From assembly GCF_004014855.1 (NCBI RefSeq), contig NZ_CP034930.1, positions 372,001 through 436,000 on the forward strand: 64,000 nucleotides of DNA, read 5' to 3'. Source of the DNA: Apibacter raozihei. GTDB taxonomy: Bacteria > Bacteroidota > Bacteroidia > Flavobacteriales > Weeksellaceae. Positions 16,382 through 24,560 of the stretch are shown one piece after another (position 1 is the stretch's first letter; every line of letters begins with the position of its first letter). A program made the translations under genes and the position numbers. The notes beneath the pieces are model-generated. The model made no database searches, had not been told where the DNA came from, and worked only from the letters and a program-made list of their open reading frames with translations.

Positions 16382-17029
16382 ATGGAACATTTATACTCTT
16401 TACTAGATTTCATTCTTCACATCAATAAGCATCTTGACAACTTAATGCTAATGTACGGAGTATGGGTCTATGCTATATTATTTTTAATTATTTTCTGCGA
16501 AACCGGACTGGTAGTTACTCCTTTTCTTCCAGGTGATTCTTTGCTTTTCGCAGCAGGAGCTCTTGCAGCATCCAGTAACGAACTCAATGTTTATTTTTTA
16601 GCGTTGTTATTAATTTTAGCAGCTATACTTGGAGACTCGGTAAATTTTGAAATAGGTAAATATTTCGGTCATAAACTTTTCAGTAACCCGAATTCAAAAA
16701 TTTTTAAACAAAGTTATCTTCAAAAAACTCATGATTTTTATGAAAAACATGGTGGTAAAACCATTATACTCGCACGTTTTGTTCCTATAGTAAGAACTTT
16801 CGCCCCCTTTGTGGCCGGAATGGGACGCATGAGTTATAAATACTTTTTTTCCTATAACATCATTGGAGCAATTATCTGGGTTGTCCTATTCCTATTTTTA
16901 GGCTATTTTGTAGGAAATATACCTTGGGTTCAAAATAATTTACCTTTGGTTATGGTTATTATAATCATCGCTTCTGTTGTTCCCGGTATTTTTGAAATAG
17001 TCCGGAATAAATTAAAAAAAAGCAACTAA
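16382..17029 (+). CDS. DedA-family membrane protein
   Basis: A 215-residue inner-membrane protein with the DedA/SNARE-associated fold. It has an N-terminal re-entrant segment with [18 protein letters not shown] near residues 40-57, [13 protein letters not shown], and the conserved arginine motif [22 protein letters not shown] near 135-156. Helices follow to the basic C-terminus KKSN. DedA proteins are proposed undecaprenyl-phosphate or phospholipid flippases/scramblases, or proton-dependent transporters affecting envelope stress and antimicrobial-peptide resistance. The gene appears monocistronic. Family certain; substrate not assignable from sequence. Confidence 0.9.
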   Translation: MEHLYSLLDFILHINKHLDNLMLMYGVWVYAILFLIIFCETGLVVTPFLPGDSLLFAAGALAASSNELNVYFLALLLILAAILGDSVNFEIGKYFGHKLFSNPNSKIFKQSYLQKTHDFYEKHGGKTIILARFVPIVRTFAPFVAGMGRMSYKYFFSYNIIGAIIWVVLFLFLGYFVGNIPWVQNNLPLVMVIIIIASVVPGIFEIVRNKLKKSN

Positions 17030-17030
17030 C

Positions 17031-17071
17031 ATAGTGTATTACAAAACTTTGTAATCACTTCAAAACACTAT
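17031..17071. terminator. Hairpin downstream of dedA
   Basis: The inner perfect stem ATTACAAA/TTTGTAAT (17038-17055, 2-nt loop) is flanked by a second pair ATAGTGT/ACACTAT at 17031-17037 and 17065-17071. There is no T tract, so termination is possible but not certain. Confidence 0.4.
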
Positions 17072-17080
17072 AGTTATATT

Positions 17081-17102
17081 TATCAAATATTTGATATATT
17101 TG
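17081..17102 (+). promoter_or_regulatory. Symporter promoter with overlapping 16-bp palindrome
   Basis: TATATTTG at 17095-17102 is a TAnnTTTG box. The perfect palindrome TATCAAATATTTGATA (17081-17096) overlaps its first two bases, a position suited to repressor binding. The ATG follows at 17189. Confidence 0.45.
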
Positions 17103-17188
17103 CTACTGCCACTTTTGGCTATACACTTAAAACCACGCCTTTGACAGGCATTCAAACTAATAAACCATTAAATTATTAAGTAATTAAT

Positions 17189-18580
17189 ATGAAAAAATCT
17201 CACTTATTCACCTTATTTCCTATACTACTTTTTACCTTAACAGCAATTATCTATGCCATCGACTATTTATTTGGAGGTATTTCCAGTAACGTATTATTTA
17301 TTTCCAGATGGGCTTGCGTCGCTGGATTAATTATTTATGGATTCGGAAAAAAAAGTCTAACTGCTTGGATATTTATAGCTTTAGTAATGGGAGCTTGTCT
17401 GGGTTATGATTTTCCTTATTTAGGCAAAAATTTACAGGTATTGAGTAAAGTTTTCCTTAAACTTATAAAAACTATTATAGCTCCTTTAATATTTGCCACA
17501 TTAGTTCATGGAATTGCCGGTCATTCCGATTTAAAGCAAGTAGGAAGGATGGGATGGAAATCACTTCTATATTTTGAGGTGGTTACAACCATTGCTCTAT
17601 TTTTAGGCTTAGCTGCCATCAATATAACAAAAGCAGGTGTAGGAACTAAACAAATAGCCAGTCATAATGGAGAGTTACCTCAGGTAGCAACTCAATCATG
17701 GGAAGATATTATATTACATATATTCCCTGAAAATATTGCTAAATCAGTAGCTGAAGGACAAGTATTACAAATTGTTATTTTCAGTATTATTTTTGGTATA
17801 GCACTAATTATGGTAAGTGAAAAAAAACGAACTTTATTAGTTAATTTCACAGATAGCCTGGCAGACACTATGTTTAAGTTCACCAATATTATTATGTATT
17901 TTGCACCACTAGGAGTTTTAGGAGCTATGGCGCATACTGTTGCTGAAATGGGACTAGATGCTTTTCTTCCTTTATTAAAACTTTTAATGACCTTATACGC
18001 AGCGTTAATCGTATTTATTCTTTTAATTTTTATACCCATAGCATTACTTATTGGAATGCCTATGAAAAGATTTTTCTCTGAAATCGGTGAAGTGGCTTCC
18101 ATTGCCTTTTCCACTGCAAGCTCTGAGGCGGCTTTACCTAAGGCTATGACTGCTATGGAAAGATTAGGTGTGCCCAGAAAAATCGTGGCTTTTGTAATGC
18201 CTACAGGATACACTTTTAATTTAGACGGGACTACTTTATATTTATCTCTTGCAAGTGTATTTGTAGCTCAGGCAGCAGGTATTCATATGTCTTTTTCACA
18301 TCAATTAATCATGGTATTAGTTTTAATAGTAACCAGTAAGGGGGTTGCCGGGGTTCCTCGTGCATCATTGGTTATTTTGATGGGTACAGCATCTTCTTTT
18401 GGACTTCCTGAATGGCCTATTTTAATGATTCTGGGAATCGATCAACTTATGGACATGGCAAGAACCACTGTAAATGTTGTTGGAAATTGTTTAGCTTCCG
18501 CAGTTGTTGCCAAATGGGAAGGAGAATTTGATCCTAAAGGAGCTTTAGAAAATTACACTAAAGGTGAAAACCTTGAATAA
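17189..18580 (+). CDS. Dicarboxylate/amino acid:cation symporter (DAACS family)
   Basis: A 463-residue transporter with eight or more membrane segments and two re-entrant hairpins. The signature serine-rich loop is AFSTASSEAALPKAM near residue 310. The substrate-binding motif appears as GYTFNLDGTTLY near 345 (NMDGT in most homologs). GVAGVPRASLVIL and the Asp in GIDQLMDMARTTVNVVGN match the GltP/GltT/DctA ligand-binding helix. It likely imports glutamate, aspartate or C4-dicarboxylates with Na+ or H+. The N-terminus carries about 60 extra hydrophobic residues before the core, a feature of some Bacteroidetes members. A palindrome over the promoter suggests repression. Confidence 0.88.
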   Translation: MKKSHLFTLFPILLFTLTAIIYAIDYLFGGISSNVLFISRWACVAGLIIYGFGKKSLTAWIFIALVMGACLGYDFPYLGKNLQVLSKVFLKLIKTIIAPLIFATLVHGIAGHSDLKQVGRMGWKSLLYFEVVTTIALFLGLAAINITKAGVGTKQIASHNGELPQVATQSWEDIILHIFPENIAKSVAEGQVLQIVIFSIIFGIALIMVSEKKRTLLVNFTDSLADTMFKFTNIIMYFAPLGVLGAMAHTVAEMGLDAFLPLLKLLMTLYAALIVFILLIFIPIALLIGMPMKRFFSEIGEVASIAFSTASSEAALPKAMTAMERLGVPRKIVAFVMPTGYTFNLDGTTLYLSLASVFVAQAAGIHMSFSHQLIMVLVLIVTSKGVAGVPRASLVILMGTASSFGLPEWPILMILGIDQLMDMARTTVNVVGNCLASAVVAKWEGEFDPKGALENYTKGENLE

Positions 18581-18625
18581 ATGCATTTTTCACTAATTTT
18601 ATAAGTCTATTTTTATATAAAACAT

Positions 18626-19438
18626 ATGCGACAAATAAGCAATAAAAGATTCTGTCTGGTAGTTTTTGCTATGCTTTTAACCTTTTCTGCTGAACTTCAT
18701 GCCTGGGGACTAACCGGACATAGGGTTGTGGCTGAAATAGCCGAAAGAAATTTAAATCGTAAGGCAAAAAAAGAAATAAAAAAACTGTTGGAAGGATCTT
18801 CTATGGCTTATTGGGCAAACTGGCCCGATGAAATAAGATCTGACTCTACCCTTAGCTGGCAACATACTTTTAACTGGCATTACGTAAACTTTCAATCAGG
18901 ACTTACCTTCGAGCAACTTTCTGTCAATCTTGAAAACTACCCGGTAGAAAATATATATTCCGCCATCAATCTAAATACAACAAAATTAAAAAATGAATCA
19001 CTTTCTTTAAGCGAAAGAAGGGTTTCCCTTTATTTCTTGATTCATTTAATAGGAGATCTGGAACAACCTCTTCACATAGGTCGCGAGGAAGATTTAGGGG
19101 GCAACAAGATTGAAGTAAACTGGTTTTCATCAAAAACTAATTTACATTCTGTATGGGATTCCAAATTAATTGATTATTATAAATATAGCTATACTGAATA
19201 TTCCTCCTTACTTGATATTCATTCAAAAAAAGTAAATAAAAATTTAGCTAGTGGTGATTTAAAATACTGGATATATGATTCGTATTTGTTGGCCGATAAA
19301 GTGTATGATGAAATAAAAACCTACGAAAAACTGGATTATCAATATGCATATTATCATAAGGAAATACTGGATCTCCAACTTCTAAAAGGCGGCCTTCGCC
19401 TGGCAAAGGTACTGAATGAAATATTTTCAAATTATTAA
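18626..19438 (+). CDS. S1/P1 nuclease family protein, exported
   Basis: A 270-residue protein with a signal peptide (FCLVVFAMLLTFSAELHA), after which mature Trp-Gly (WGLTGHRVV) would supply the N-terminal tryptophan zinc ligand typical of P1 nuclease. Other ligands are visible: His in GHRVVAEIAE, Asp in WPDEIRSD, His in FNWHYVNF, His/Asp in FLIHLIGDLEQPLHIG and His/Asp in NLHSVWDSKLI. All three zinc sites appear complete. It is a secreted or periplasmic phosphodiesterase degrading single-stranded nucleic acids with 3'-nucleotidase activity, probably for phosphate or nucleoside scavenging. It follows the symporter by 45 bp but no coupling is evident. Confidence 0.9.
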   Translation: MRQISNKRFCLVVFAMLLTFSAELHAWGLTGHRVVAEIAERNLNRKAKKEIKKLLEGSSMAYWANWPDEIRSDSTLSWQHTFNWHYVNFQSGLTFEQLSVNLENYPVENIYSAINLNTTKLKNESLSLSERRVSLYFLIHLIGDLEQPLHIGREEDLGGNKIEVNWFSSKTNLHSVWDSKLIDYYKYSYTEYSSLLDIHSKKVNKNLASGDLKYWIYDSYLLADKVYDEIKTYEKLDYQYAYYHKEILDLQLLKGGLRLAKVLNEIFSNY

Positions 19439-19576
19439 CCTTAAAATTCAGTAAACTTAAAAATCTTTTTCAATACTTTATATGTACAACAAATAATTAA
19501 GTGATGATAAATTAAATATGAATCATAGTTATTAATTGCTTTTATTTTATTGTTTTATCCATTTAATTCCATACAA

Positions 19577-21511
19577 TCAAGTCAAACGGGACATAGGCCT
19601 TTGGGAATCCGGAACATCAACTCCCATGGCCATCCATACCAATACTCCATATGCTAAGGAGGTAAATAAAACATCATTTCGCCAGACAAAATGAAGATTC
19701 ATTTCAGGCGAAGAAAACATACTGAGAATAATACCTGCCATTGCAAAACCTACCGCTAACCATTGATAAACAGACAAATGTGAATACGAAGGTGTTTGAG
19801 GCTCTCCGCGGAAAGCTTCTTCAAAAAAACGAAAACAGGCACTAAAAAACAGATACAACCCAATGATCAGGGAAGCAGGTAAACCATGAAATGCTAAAGT
19901 CCATAACAAAATTATAAGGAATGAATTACCTATAATGGAATATAACTGAGTAGGATAAACCGGTCGATTGTACAGTCCGGCAATACGCACCACCCGGTTC
20001 AGCGGTTTCCGGTAATGTACTCCGTGTTTTTCATTACATACCCTGCCGTGGCAACACCCTTGCACAAAACAGCGCAAACGTCCTACTGCCTGAACCCAAG
20101 GAGCTACACAGGCAAAAGCCGCACTTAACTGCCAGAAATCCTGAAATCCTACCAAAATCATCGCAACGGAACCTCCGAATACTCCTCCATAGTAACCGAA
20201 AGGACGCATCAATTGACTGGATGCTTCCAGCCATTGCCCCCAGATTCCGGCTCCTACCAATCCTGCCAGACTGACTACTGCAAGTTTCCAGAAAGGAATC
20301 TGAGGTAAGAAAAGGCCCATCAGCAACAATCCAAAACCAGAAGCCAAACCTACATACACTCCGTGATTTATAATCCGAACCTTACCTACTTTCCATTCCT
20401 GCCAGCTATTTGCCAGTTTTTCACAATAAAGCAATATCATTTTGTAAATCTGTGAATATTGAAGAGATACAAGCATCAGTATAAATCCGGAAACTACGTC
20501 CAATACTGAATGAACTCCGGTAAGGATACAACTTATACTTATAAGCATTGCTATTCCCCAAGATATCCATTTTGATATAATTTCCTTCCATACAATCACA
20601 GACAGACAAGCCCAGAATACATGAAGGGAAGGAAATGCACAGGCCGACGTATCCATCTCCCGTTGTATTTGCAGCCATTCTCCCCAAACATCCCGTACAA
20701 TGAACGGACGCGGGGTTGCTCCTAATGGAAAAAGTACAAAACAGGAAAATCCGATCATGCTACCTAAAATTCCGGCAAACATAAACCTTCGTAATGACTT
20801 TTGGCTTTTAGCTACTAACGGGACTATGGCTACCCAAAGATAGGTTACTAAATATGGAATTACGGCCCAAGTTTGTACTTTCCAGGTATATTCTACAGAA
20901 AAATACGTATCATGTAAATTTTCAACTGGAAGCAGTTCTGACAAATACAGATAAATTAACAGCCAGGGAATCAATATAAAAAAATAGGCTGCCAGACGAT
21001 TTCCTGCTGTTGGTTTTTTGTTACTGAAAGCTGGAAAAACCGTTTCGGCTTCTTTATATTCTTTGCCGAATCTTCTCTGCAAATCAGGAATTTCATATCC
21101 AAATAATAAAACAAAAATTCCCACGATAAAACAAGGTATTATGATCCATACTCCGGAAGCTAATCCAAATAAAAAAAAGATTCCGGCTAAAGTAAGTACA
21201 CTTCCCAAATAAATTGGATGGGAAATCCAGCGGTAAACTCCTTTTCGCACAAATTCGGAAGGGGGAAATGCATTCATAGGCAATCCTTTTCCATCTTTCC
21301 ACAAATGCCACATTCCTTTAATCATAAACCAAATTCCAGACACAATAAAAAGAACCGGAAGATAAATCCCTGTTTTTACTTTGGGTAATCCGGGAATCAA
21401 AATATCCAGTCGATAAGCCCAAAACCCTAAAATAACCGGAAGCACAAAACAAAACATTGCTCCATAAACTATTTTACCTATTGTACTGTCTTTAGAAAAT
21501 AACTGTTTCAT
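19577..21511 (-). CDS. Triple-domain membrane protein: ICMT/PEMT-like methyltransferase + PAP2 (AUR1-like) + Lgt-like
   Basis: A 644-residue polytopic protein with three recognisable lipid-enzyme modules. Residues 45-162: isoprenylcysteine methyltransferase/PEMT-like (GVYRWISHPIYLG with His98-Pro99, then GYEIPDLQRRFGKEY). Residues 170-350: PAP2 superfamily of the AUR1 type (ATPRPF at 265-270, FPSLH at 293-297, TGVHSVLD with His334 and Asp338). Residues 380-605: Lgt-like (YYGG at 440-443, GRLRCFVQGCCHG from 477, YPTQLY from 519, RFFEEAFRGE from 561). In the Lgt part the loop usually reading HGG is YYGG and HPTQLY is YPTQLY, so it may not be a standard prolipoprotein transferase. It overlaps the upstream gene by 20 bp, implying translational coupling. 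Domains are seen in the sequence; a lipid-remodelling role is inference. Confidence 0.75.
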   Translation of the reverse strand: MKQLFSKDSTIGKIVYGAMFCFVLPVILGFWAYRLDILIPGLPKVKTGIYLPVLFIVSGIWFMIKGMWHLWKDGKGLPMNAFPPSEFVRKGVYRWISHPIYLGSVLTLAGIFFLFGLASGVWIIIPCFIVGIFVLLFGYEIPDLQRRFGKEYKEAETVFPAFSNKKPTAGNRLAAYFFILIPWLLIYLYLSELLPVENLHDTYFSVEYTWKVQTWAVIPYLVTYLWVAIVPLVAKSQKSLRRFMFAGILGSMIGFSCFVLFPLGATPRPFIVRDVWGEWLQIQREMDTSACAFPSLHVFWACLSVIVWKEIISKWISWGIAMLISISCILTGVHSVLDVVSGFILMLVSLQYSQIYKMILLYCEKLANSWQEWKVGKVRIINHGVYVGLASGFGLLLMGLFLPQIPFWKLAVVSLAGLVGAGIWGQWLEASSQLMRPFGYYGGVFGGSVAMILVGFQDFWQLSAAFACVAPWVQAVGRLRCFVQGCCHGRVCNEKHGVHYRKPLNRVVRIAGLYNRPVYPTQLYSIIGNSFLIILLWTLAFHGLPASLIIGLYLFFSACFRFFEEAFRGEPQTPSYSHLSVYQWLAVGFAMAGIILSMFSSPEMNLHFVWRNDVLFTSLAYGVLVWMAMGVDVPDSQRPMSRLT

Positions 21512-22265
21512 CTATAATCCATCCTTTATGTATATTCCCAGATTCTGTTTTTAATTCCCCTGGTGCCAAACGTTTGTATTCATTTATATTTAAAACACTT
21601 TCAGGAAAGAGCATTTTTAACATGGGTGTCCGTTTAAATGCAGTATCCTTTAACAATCCGTTTCGTATTGTATGTCCCTGCTGAATTTCCAGTCTTCCTG
21701 CTTTGTATTCAATAAATGAATCCTTTATTTTTATATTTTGTTGCAAATTTCCATCTAAAAATAACCATTGTTTTTCACCGCTATCTTTTAATTTCCAGTG
21801 AATCCAGACCAAAGCAATCTGTTCCGAAACAAATCGTCCCCAACGCAGAATTTTTATTGGAAGTTTCCAAGGAGGTAAATCTATACTCATACATTCCACA
21901 TATCCTAACCCTGTATAATTTTGTCCTGAAATTTTTGCCTGTGCTCGTGCTCGTGGAAGTATGTTATTCCAGATTACTTCTCCTTCTCCGGATTTCCAAA
22001 GGCTGACAGGAGTAGTTCTACTCTCTCCGGATTTCCATATAATTTTACTATTAAATTCGTCTGAATTCCAAAAATACTCAGCCTGATTTTCTTCAGGAAA
22101 TTCATATTTGAGACTGTATTTTTCAATAAATGATTCTTTCGGACTTCCTTGTAAAAATGCAGAGTAACCCAGAGGAATCCCCATTAATTTTAATTTTGCA
22201 GCATATGCTATACATGTCATTCCTTTATCATCGATAAAATCCATGTACCACTTTACAAGTTTCAT
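21492..22265 (-). CDS. Conserved protein of unknown function, coupled to the triple-domain lipid enzyme
   Basis: A 257-residue soluble-looking protein without a signal peptide or membrane segments. It is rich in beta-strand patterns and Trp, with the notable segment NYTGLGYVECMSIDLPPWKLP followed by RWGRF and ALVWIHWKL. The tandem SGESRTTPVSLW and SGEGEVIW strands suggest a beta-barrel, perhaps lipocalin/AttH-CrtC-like, but I cannot assign a family with confidence. It is translated just ahead of the triple-domain gene with a 20-bp overlap, so the two products are likely made together and may act on the same lipid substrate. Function not established. Confidence 0.7.
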   Translation of the reverse strand: MKLVKWYMDFIDDKGMTCIAYAAKLKLMGIPLGYSAFLQGSPKESFIEKYSLKYEFPEENQAEYFWNSDEFNSKIIWKSGESRTTPVSLWKSGEGEVIWNNILPRARAQAKISGQNYTGLGYVECMSIDLPPWKLPIKILRWGRFVSEQIALVWIHWKLKDSGEKQWLFLDGNLQQNIKIKDSFIEYKAGRLEIQQGHTIRNGLLKDTAFKRTPMLKMLFPESVLNINEYKRLAPGELKTESGNIHKGWIIDETVIF

Positions 22266-22501
22266 AATAATATAAATAGTTTTATATATTAACCTTTGTT
22301 ACTTTTTTTATTGTTTATTTTTTTTAATATAAACAATAAATTAAATTCTTTTAATTAAAAAAACTATTTAAATATGTAAATTTATTCAAAAACTGTTTAT
22401 TGAATTCAAATAATGGGATAATAAATAATTTATCCAGTTATTAAAGGTTAAAAAATATGAAATTAGAGTTTATCCCTGTAAAATACTTAAAACAAAATTT
22501 G

Positions 22502-22521
22502 TAAGATAATTTTTTATCTTA
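22502..22521 (-). terminator. Weak hairpin downstream of the transporter-thioesterase gene
   Basis: An 8-bp perfect stem TAAGATAA/TTATCTTA with a 4-nt loop, 36 bp beyond the stop at 22557 on the minus strand. The rest of 22266-22556 is AT-rich and shows nothing else. Confidence 0.3.
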
Positions 22522-22556
22522 ATTTTAATCACAAACAAAAGTACTTATTTTATTAA

Positions 22557-24431
22557 TTACATATAAGGCATAAAAGCTTTAATTACTTCCGGCGGAATAT
22601 CCAGAATTTTATAATCTTTAGGAGAAACAAATATTAATTGTTGTTTGCCCTTTCCTAATAAATTTCCAGCAGAGTCAAAAACCTGATGTTCTAAAGTTGC
22701 AAACTTTCGGTTGTACTCTGATGCACGTATTTTAACACTGATTTTTTCAAATTCCCTGGTTTCATTAATATATTTGTGCTCGAATGAACGGGTAAGAATT
22801 AAAAAAGTAGTATCCTTTAAATTAAAATCTGGCAATACGTAATTAAAAAACAATTCCCTTGTTTTTCCTACCCATAATGCATATACTCCGAAATAAACAT
22901 TCCCTACAGAGTTAGTATCTGCATAAGTCGCCATAAAAGAGTGTACAAACCATTTTCCTTCAAAATGACTGCCTGTGCTTACTTCTTCAGTTTTACCATT
23001 TATAACCGTTTGAGTAGCTTTTGAAAGAGTCCTTAACACTGGTATCTCTGATGCTGCATCCATAACTTCTTCTACTTTTTCCTTAACAACTCTAAGTAAA
23101 TCTGTATTAAGAACCAGCCAGATAACGTAAAATATAGGTAAAATAGACCCCATAATCATTACCCACGCTACCTGCATAAAATATCCACTGGCAAAAACCA
23201 CTAAAGAAAACGCTCCTATTGAAAAAAGTTTAACCTGAGGAAGTGAATGCTGTGAATTAGGTACAAAACACCGTGCAATTCCCAAGGCAGCATAAGCAAC
23301 AAAAAACGTTGCATAAAACACCATAAAATATTCAATTTCACAGTCGGTAAGAACCCCGAAAACAGCTATAAGTGCTGCTGTAAGATATGTAACTATTGGT
23401 GAGTCTATAATATTAGATGGAATCATAGAAAGCACCGGGTTATTACTGGTTTTGGAATTCTCTTTAAGAAACCATTTAGTAGCAACATAGCCACTATCAA
23501 GGGTAGTCAAAACGGCAAGTGCTATAAAACAATAATAACCTGCAGGAACCCACCAGGGCATTACAGAATGAAAATACACCATATAGTTTACAATCATTTC
23601 GTGACCATAGGTAAGTCCTCCTAAGCCAACGGATGCCATATCCTGAGAGAACCAGTCACTATTGAATACGTAACTGGCTAATACTCCATGAAAAATGAGA
23701 AATAAAAAAAACAATAAAGCTCCAAAAAAATATCCGGAGGCTATATTTGTATTCTCTTTTCGCATTTGTATAGCTCTCTGCCACTGCTGTAAATCGAGCC
23801 AGGGACCTACAAAAAAACCTATGAGAATAGGTATCATATATCCCCAAAATATAGGTTTACTGTTATTTTCAGTTATCCATGCTGCAGGGTCATTAAGCAC
23901 CTGCGGTTGTAAATATAAAAGTAAAGCACTAGCTATAACGGCTATAAGAATTCCTACTAATAAATGCCAGTATTTAATAGATTTTATGGTAAACTCTTCC
24001 CCCACCAGACATGCTGCGGATAATACCAGAGCAACAACTAAAAGCAAAGTAAATAATTGAAGTATGCTTCCCTGTTCATCCCATCCTGGCCAATAGGATA
24101 TGAGTAACGGACGAAGTAAATAATTTACAATGGCAAATATAGTAAGTGCTACAGCTAAAAGCTGATATAGATATAAACTTAAACGAAAAGGTTTGGACCA
24201 TCTCTTAAAAAATCTTTCCAGAGATTCTTGCCCCTTATCTCTCTGTGCTATCTTTTGTGTTCCGTATCCAAACATAAATAATCCGAGTGCATTTAAAAAT
24301 GCAAAACTAAACAGACCTGTCAGACCAAATAAAAAGGTCATTTGCACTGAAAAAAATAATCCTAATCCCCACAACCAGGATAAAGCTACTGAATTACCCC
24401 AAAAAAAGGAGTTAACTAATTTGTATTTCAT
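22557..24431 (-). CDS. Transporter-like membrane domain fused to a C-terminal hotdog acyl-CoA thioesterase domain
   Basis: A 624-residue protein. Residues 1-440 contain about 12-13 hydrophobic segments and resemble sodium:solute symporter (SSS/APC-fold) proteins, with the stretch FFVGPWLDLQQWQRAIQM near 200-220 and VLTTLDSGYVATKWF near 310. After a charged linker (about 440-488), residues 490-620 form a 4-hydroxybenzoyl-CoA thioesterase-type hotdog domain: TYADTNSVGNVYFGVY with Asp505 at the usual catalytic place, then TRELFF and EYNRKFATLEHQVFDSAGNLLGKGKQQLIFVS. I do not know this fusion as a described family. It could couple uptake or sensing of an acyl compound to hydrolysis of its thioester. 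The domains are clear in outline; the activity is inferred. Confidence 0.7.
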   Translation of the reverse strand: MKYKLVNSFFWGNSVALSWLWGLGLFFSVQMTFLFGLTGLFSFAFLNALGLFMFGYGTQKIAQRDKGQESLERFFKRWSKPFRLSLYLYQLLAVALTIFAIVNYLLRPLLISYWPGWDEQGSILQLFTLLLVVALVLSAACLVGEEFTIKSIKYWHLLVGILIAVIASALLLYLQPQVLNDPAAWITENNSKPIFWGYMIPILIGFFVGPWLDLQQWQRAIQMRKENTNIASGYFFGALLFFLFLIFHGVLASYVFNSDWFSQDMASVGLGGLTYGHEMIVNYMVYFHSVMPWWVPAGYYCFIALAVLTTLDSGYVATKWFLKENSKTSNNPVLSMIPSNIIDSPIVTYLTAALIAVFGVLTDCEIEYFMVFYATFFVAYAALGIARCFVPNSQHSLPQVKLFSIGAFSLVVFASGYFMQVAWVMIMGSILPIFYVIWLVLNTDLLRVVKEKVEEVMDAASEIPVLRTLSKATQTVINGKTEEVSTGSHFEGKWFVHSFMATYADTNSVGNVYFGVYALWVGKTRELFFNYVLPDFNLKDTTFLILTRSFEHKYINETREFEKISVKIRASEYNRKFATLEHQVFDSAGNLLGKGKQQLIFVSPKDYKILDIPPEVIKAFMPYM

Positions 24432-24485
24432 TTAAATATAATTTGGATGCTCTATTTTTATTTATTTTGTACTTTTCTAGCTCTT

Positions 24486-24504
24486 TAAACTAAAGTTTAG
24501 TTTA
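24486..24504. promoter_or_regulatory. Palindromic operator candidate upstream of the transporter-thioesterase gene
   Basis: A perfect inverted repeat TAAACTAAA-G-TTTAGTTTA (9-bp arms, one central base) lies 55 bp upstream of the start codon at 24431. It sits between that start and the -7 box TATTTTTG at 24540-24533, a natural repressor site. Confidence 0.4.
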
Positions 24505-24532
24505 TAAATTTCCAGATTTTAAATCATAGGTA

Positions 24533-24540
24533 CAAAAATA
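24533..24540 (-). promoter_or_regulatory. Candidate -7 box of the transporter-thioesterase gene
   Basis: Minus-strand TATTTTTG (24540 to 24533) fits TAnnTTTG and would give a leader of about 95 nt containing the palindrome at 24486-24504. No -33 TTG was seen. Confidence 0.35.
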
Positions 24541-24560
24541 AAACCAATTTTATTTAAATT

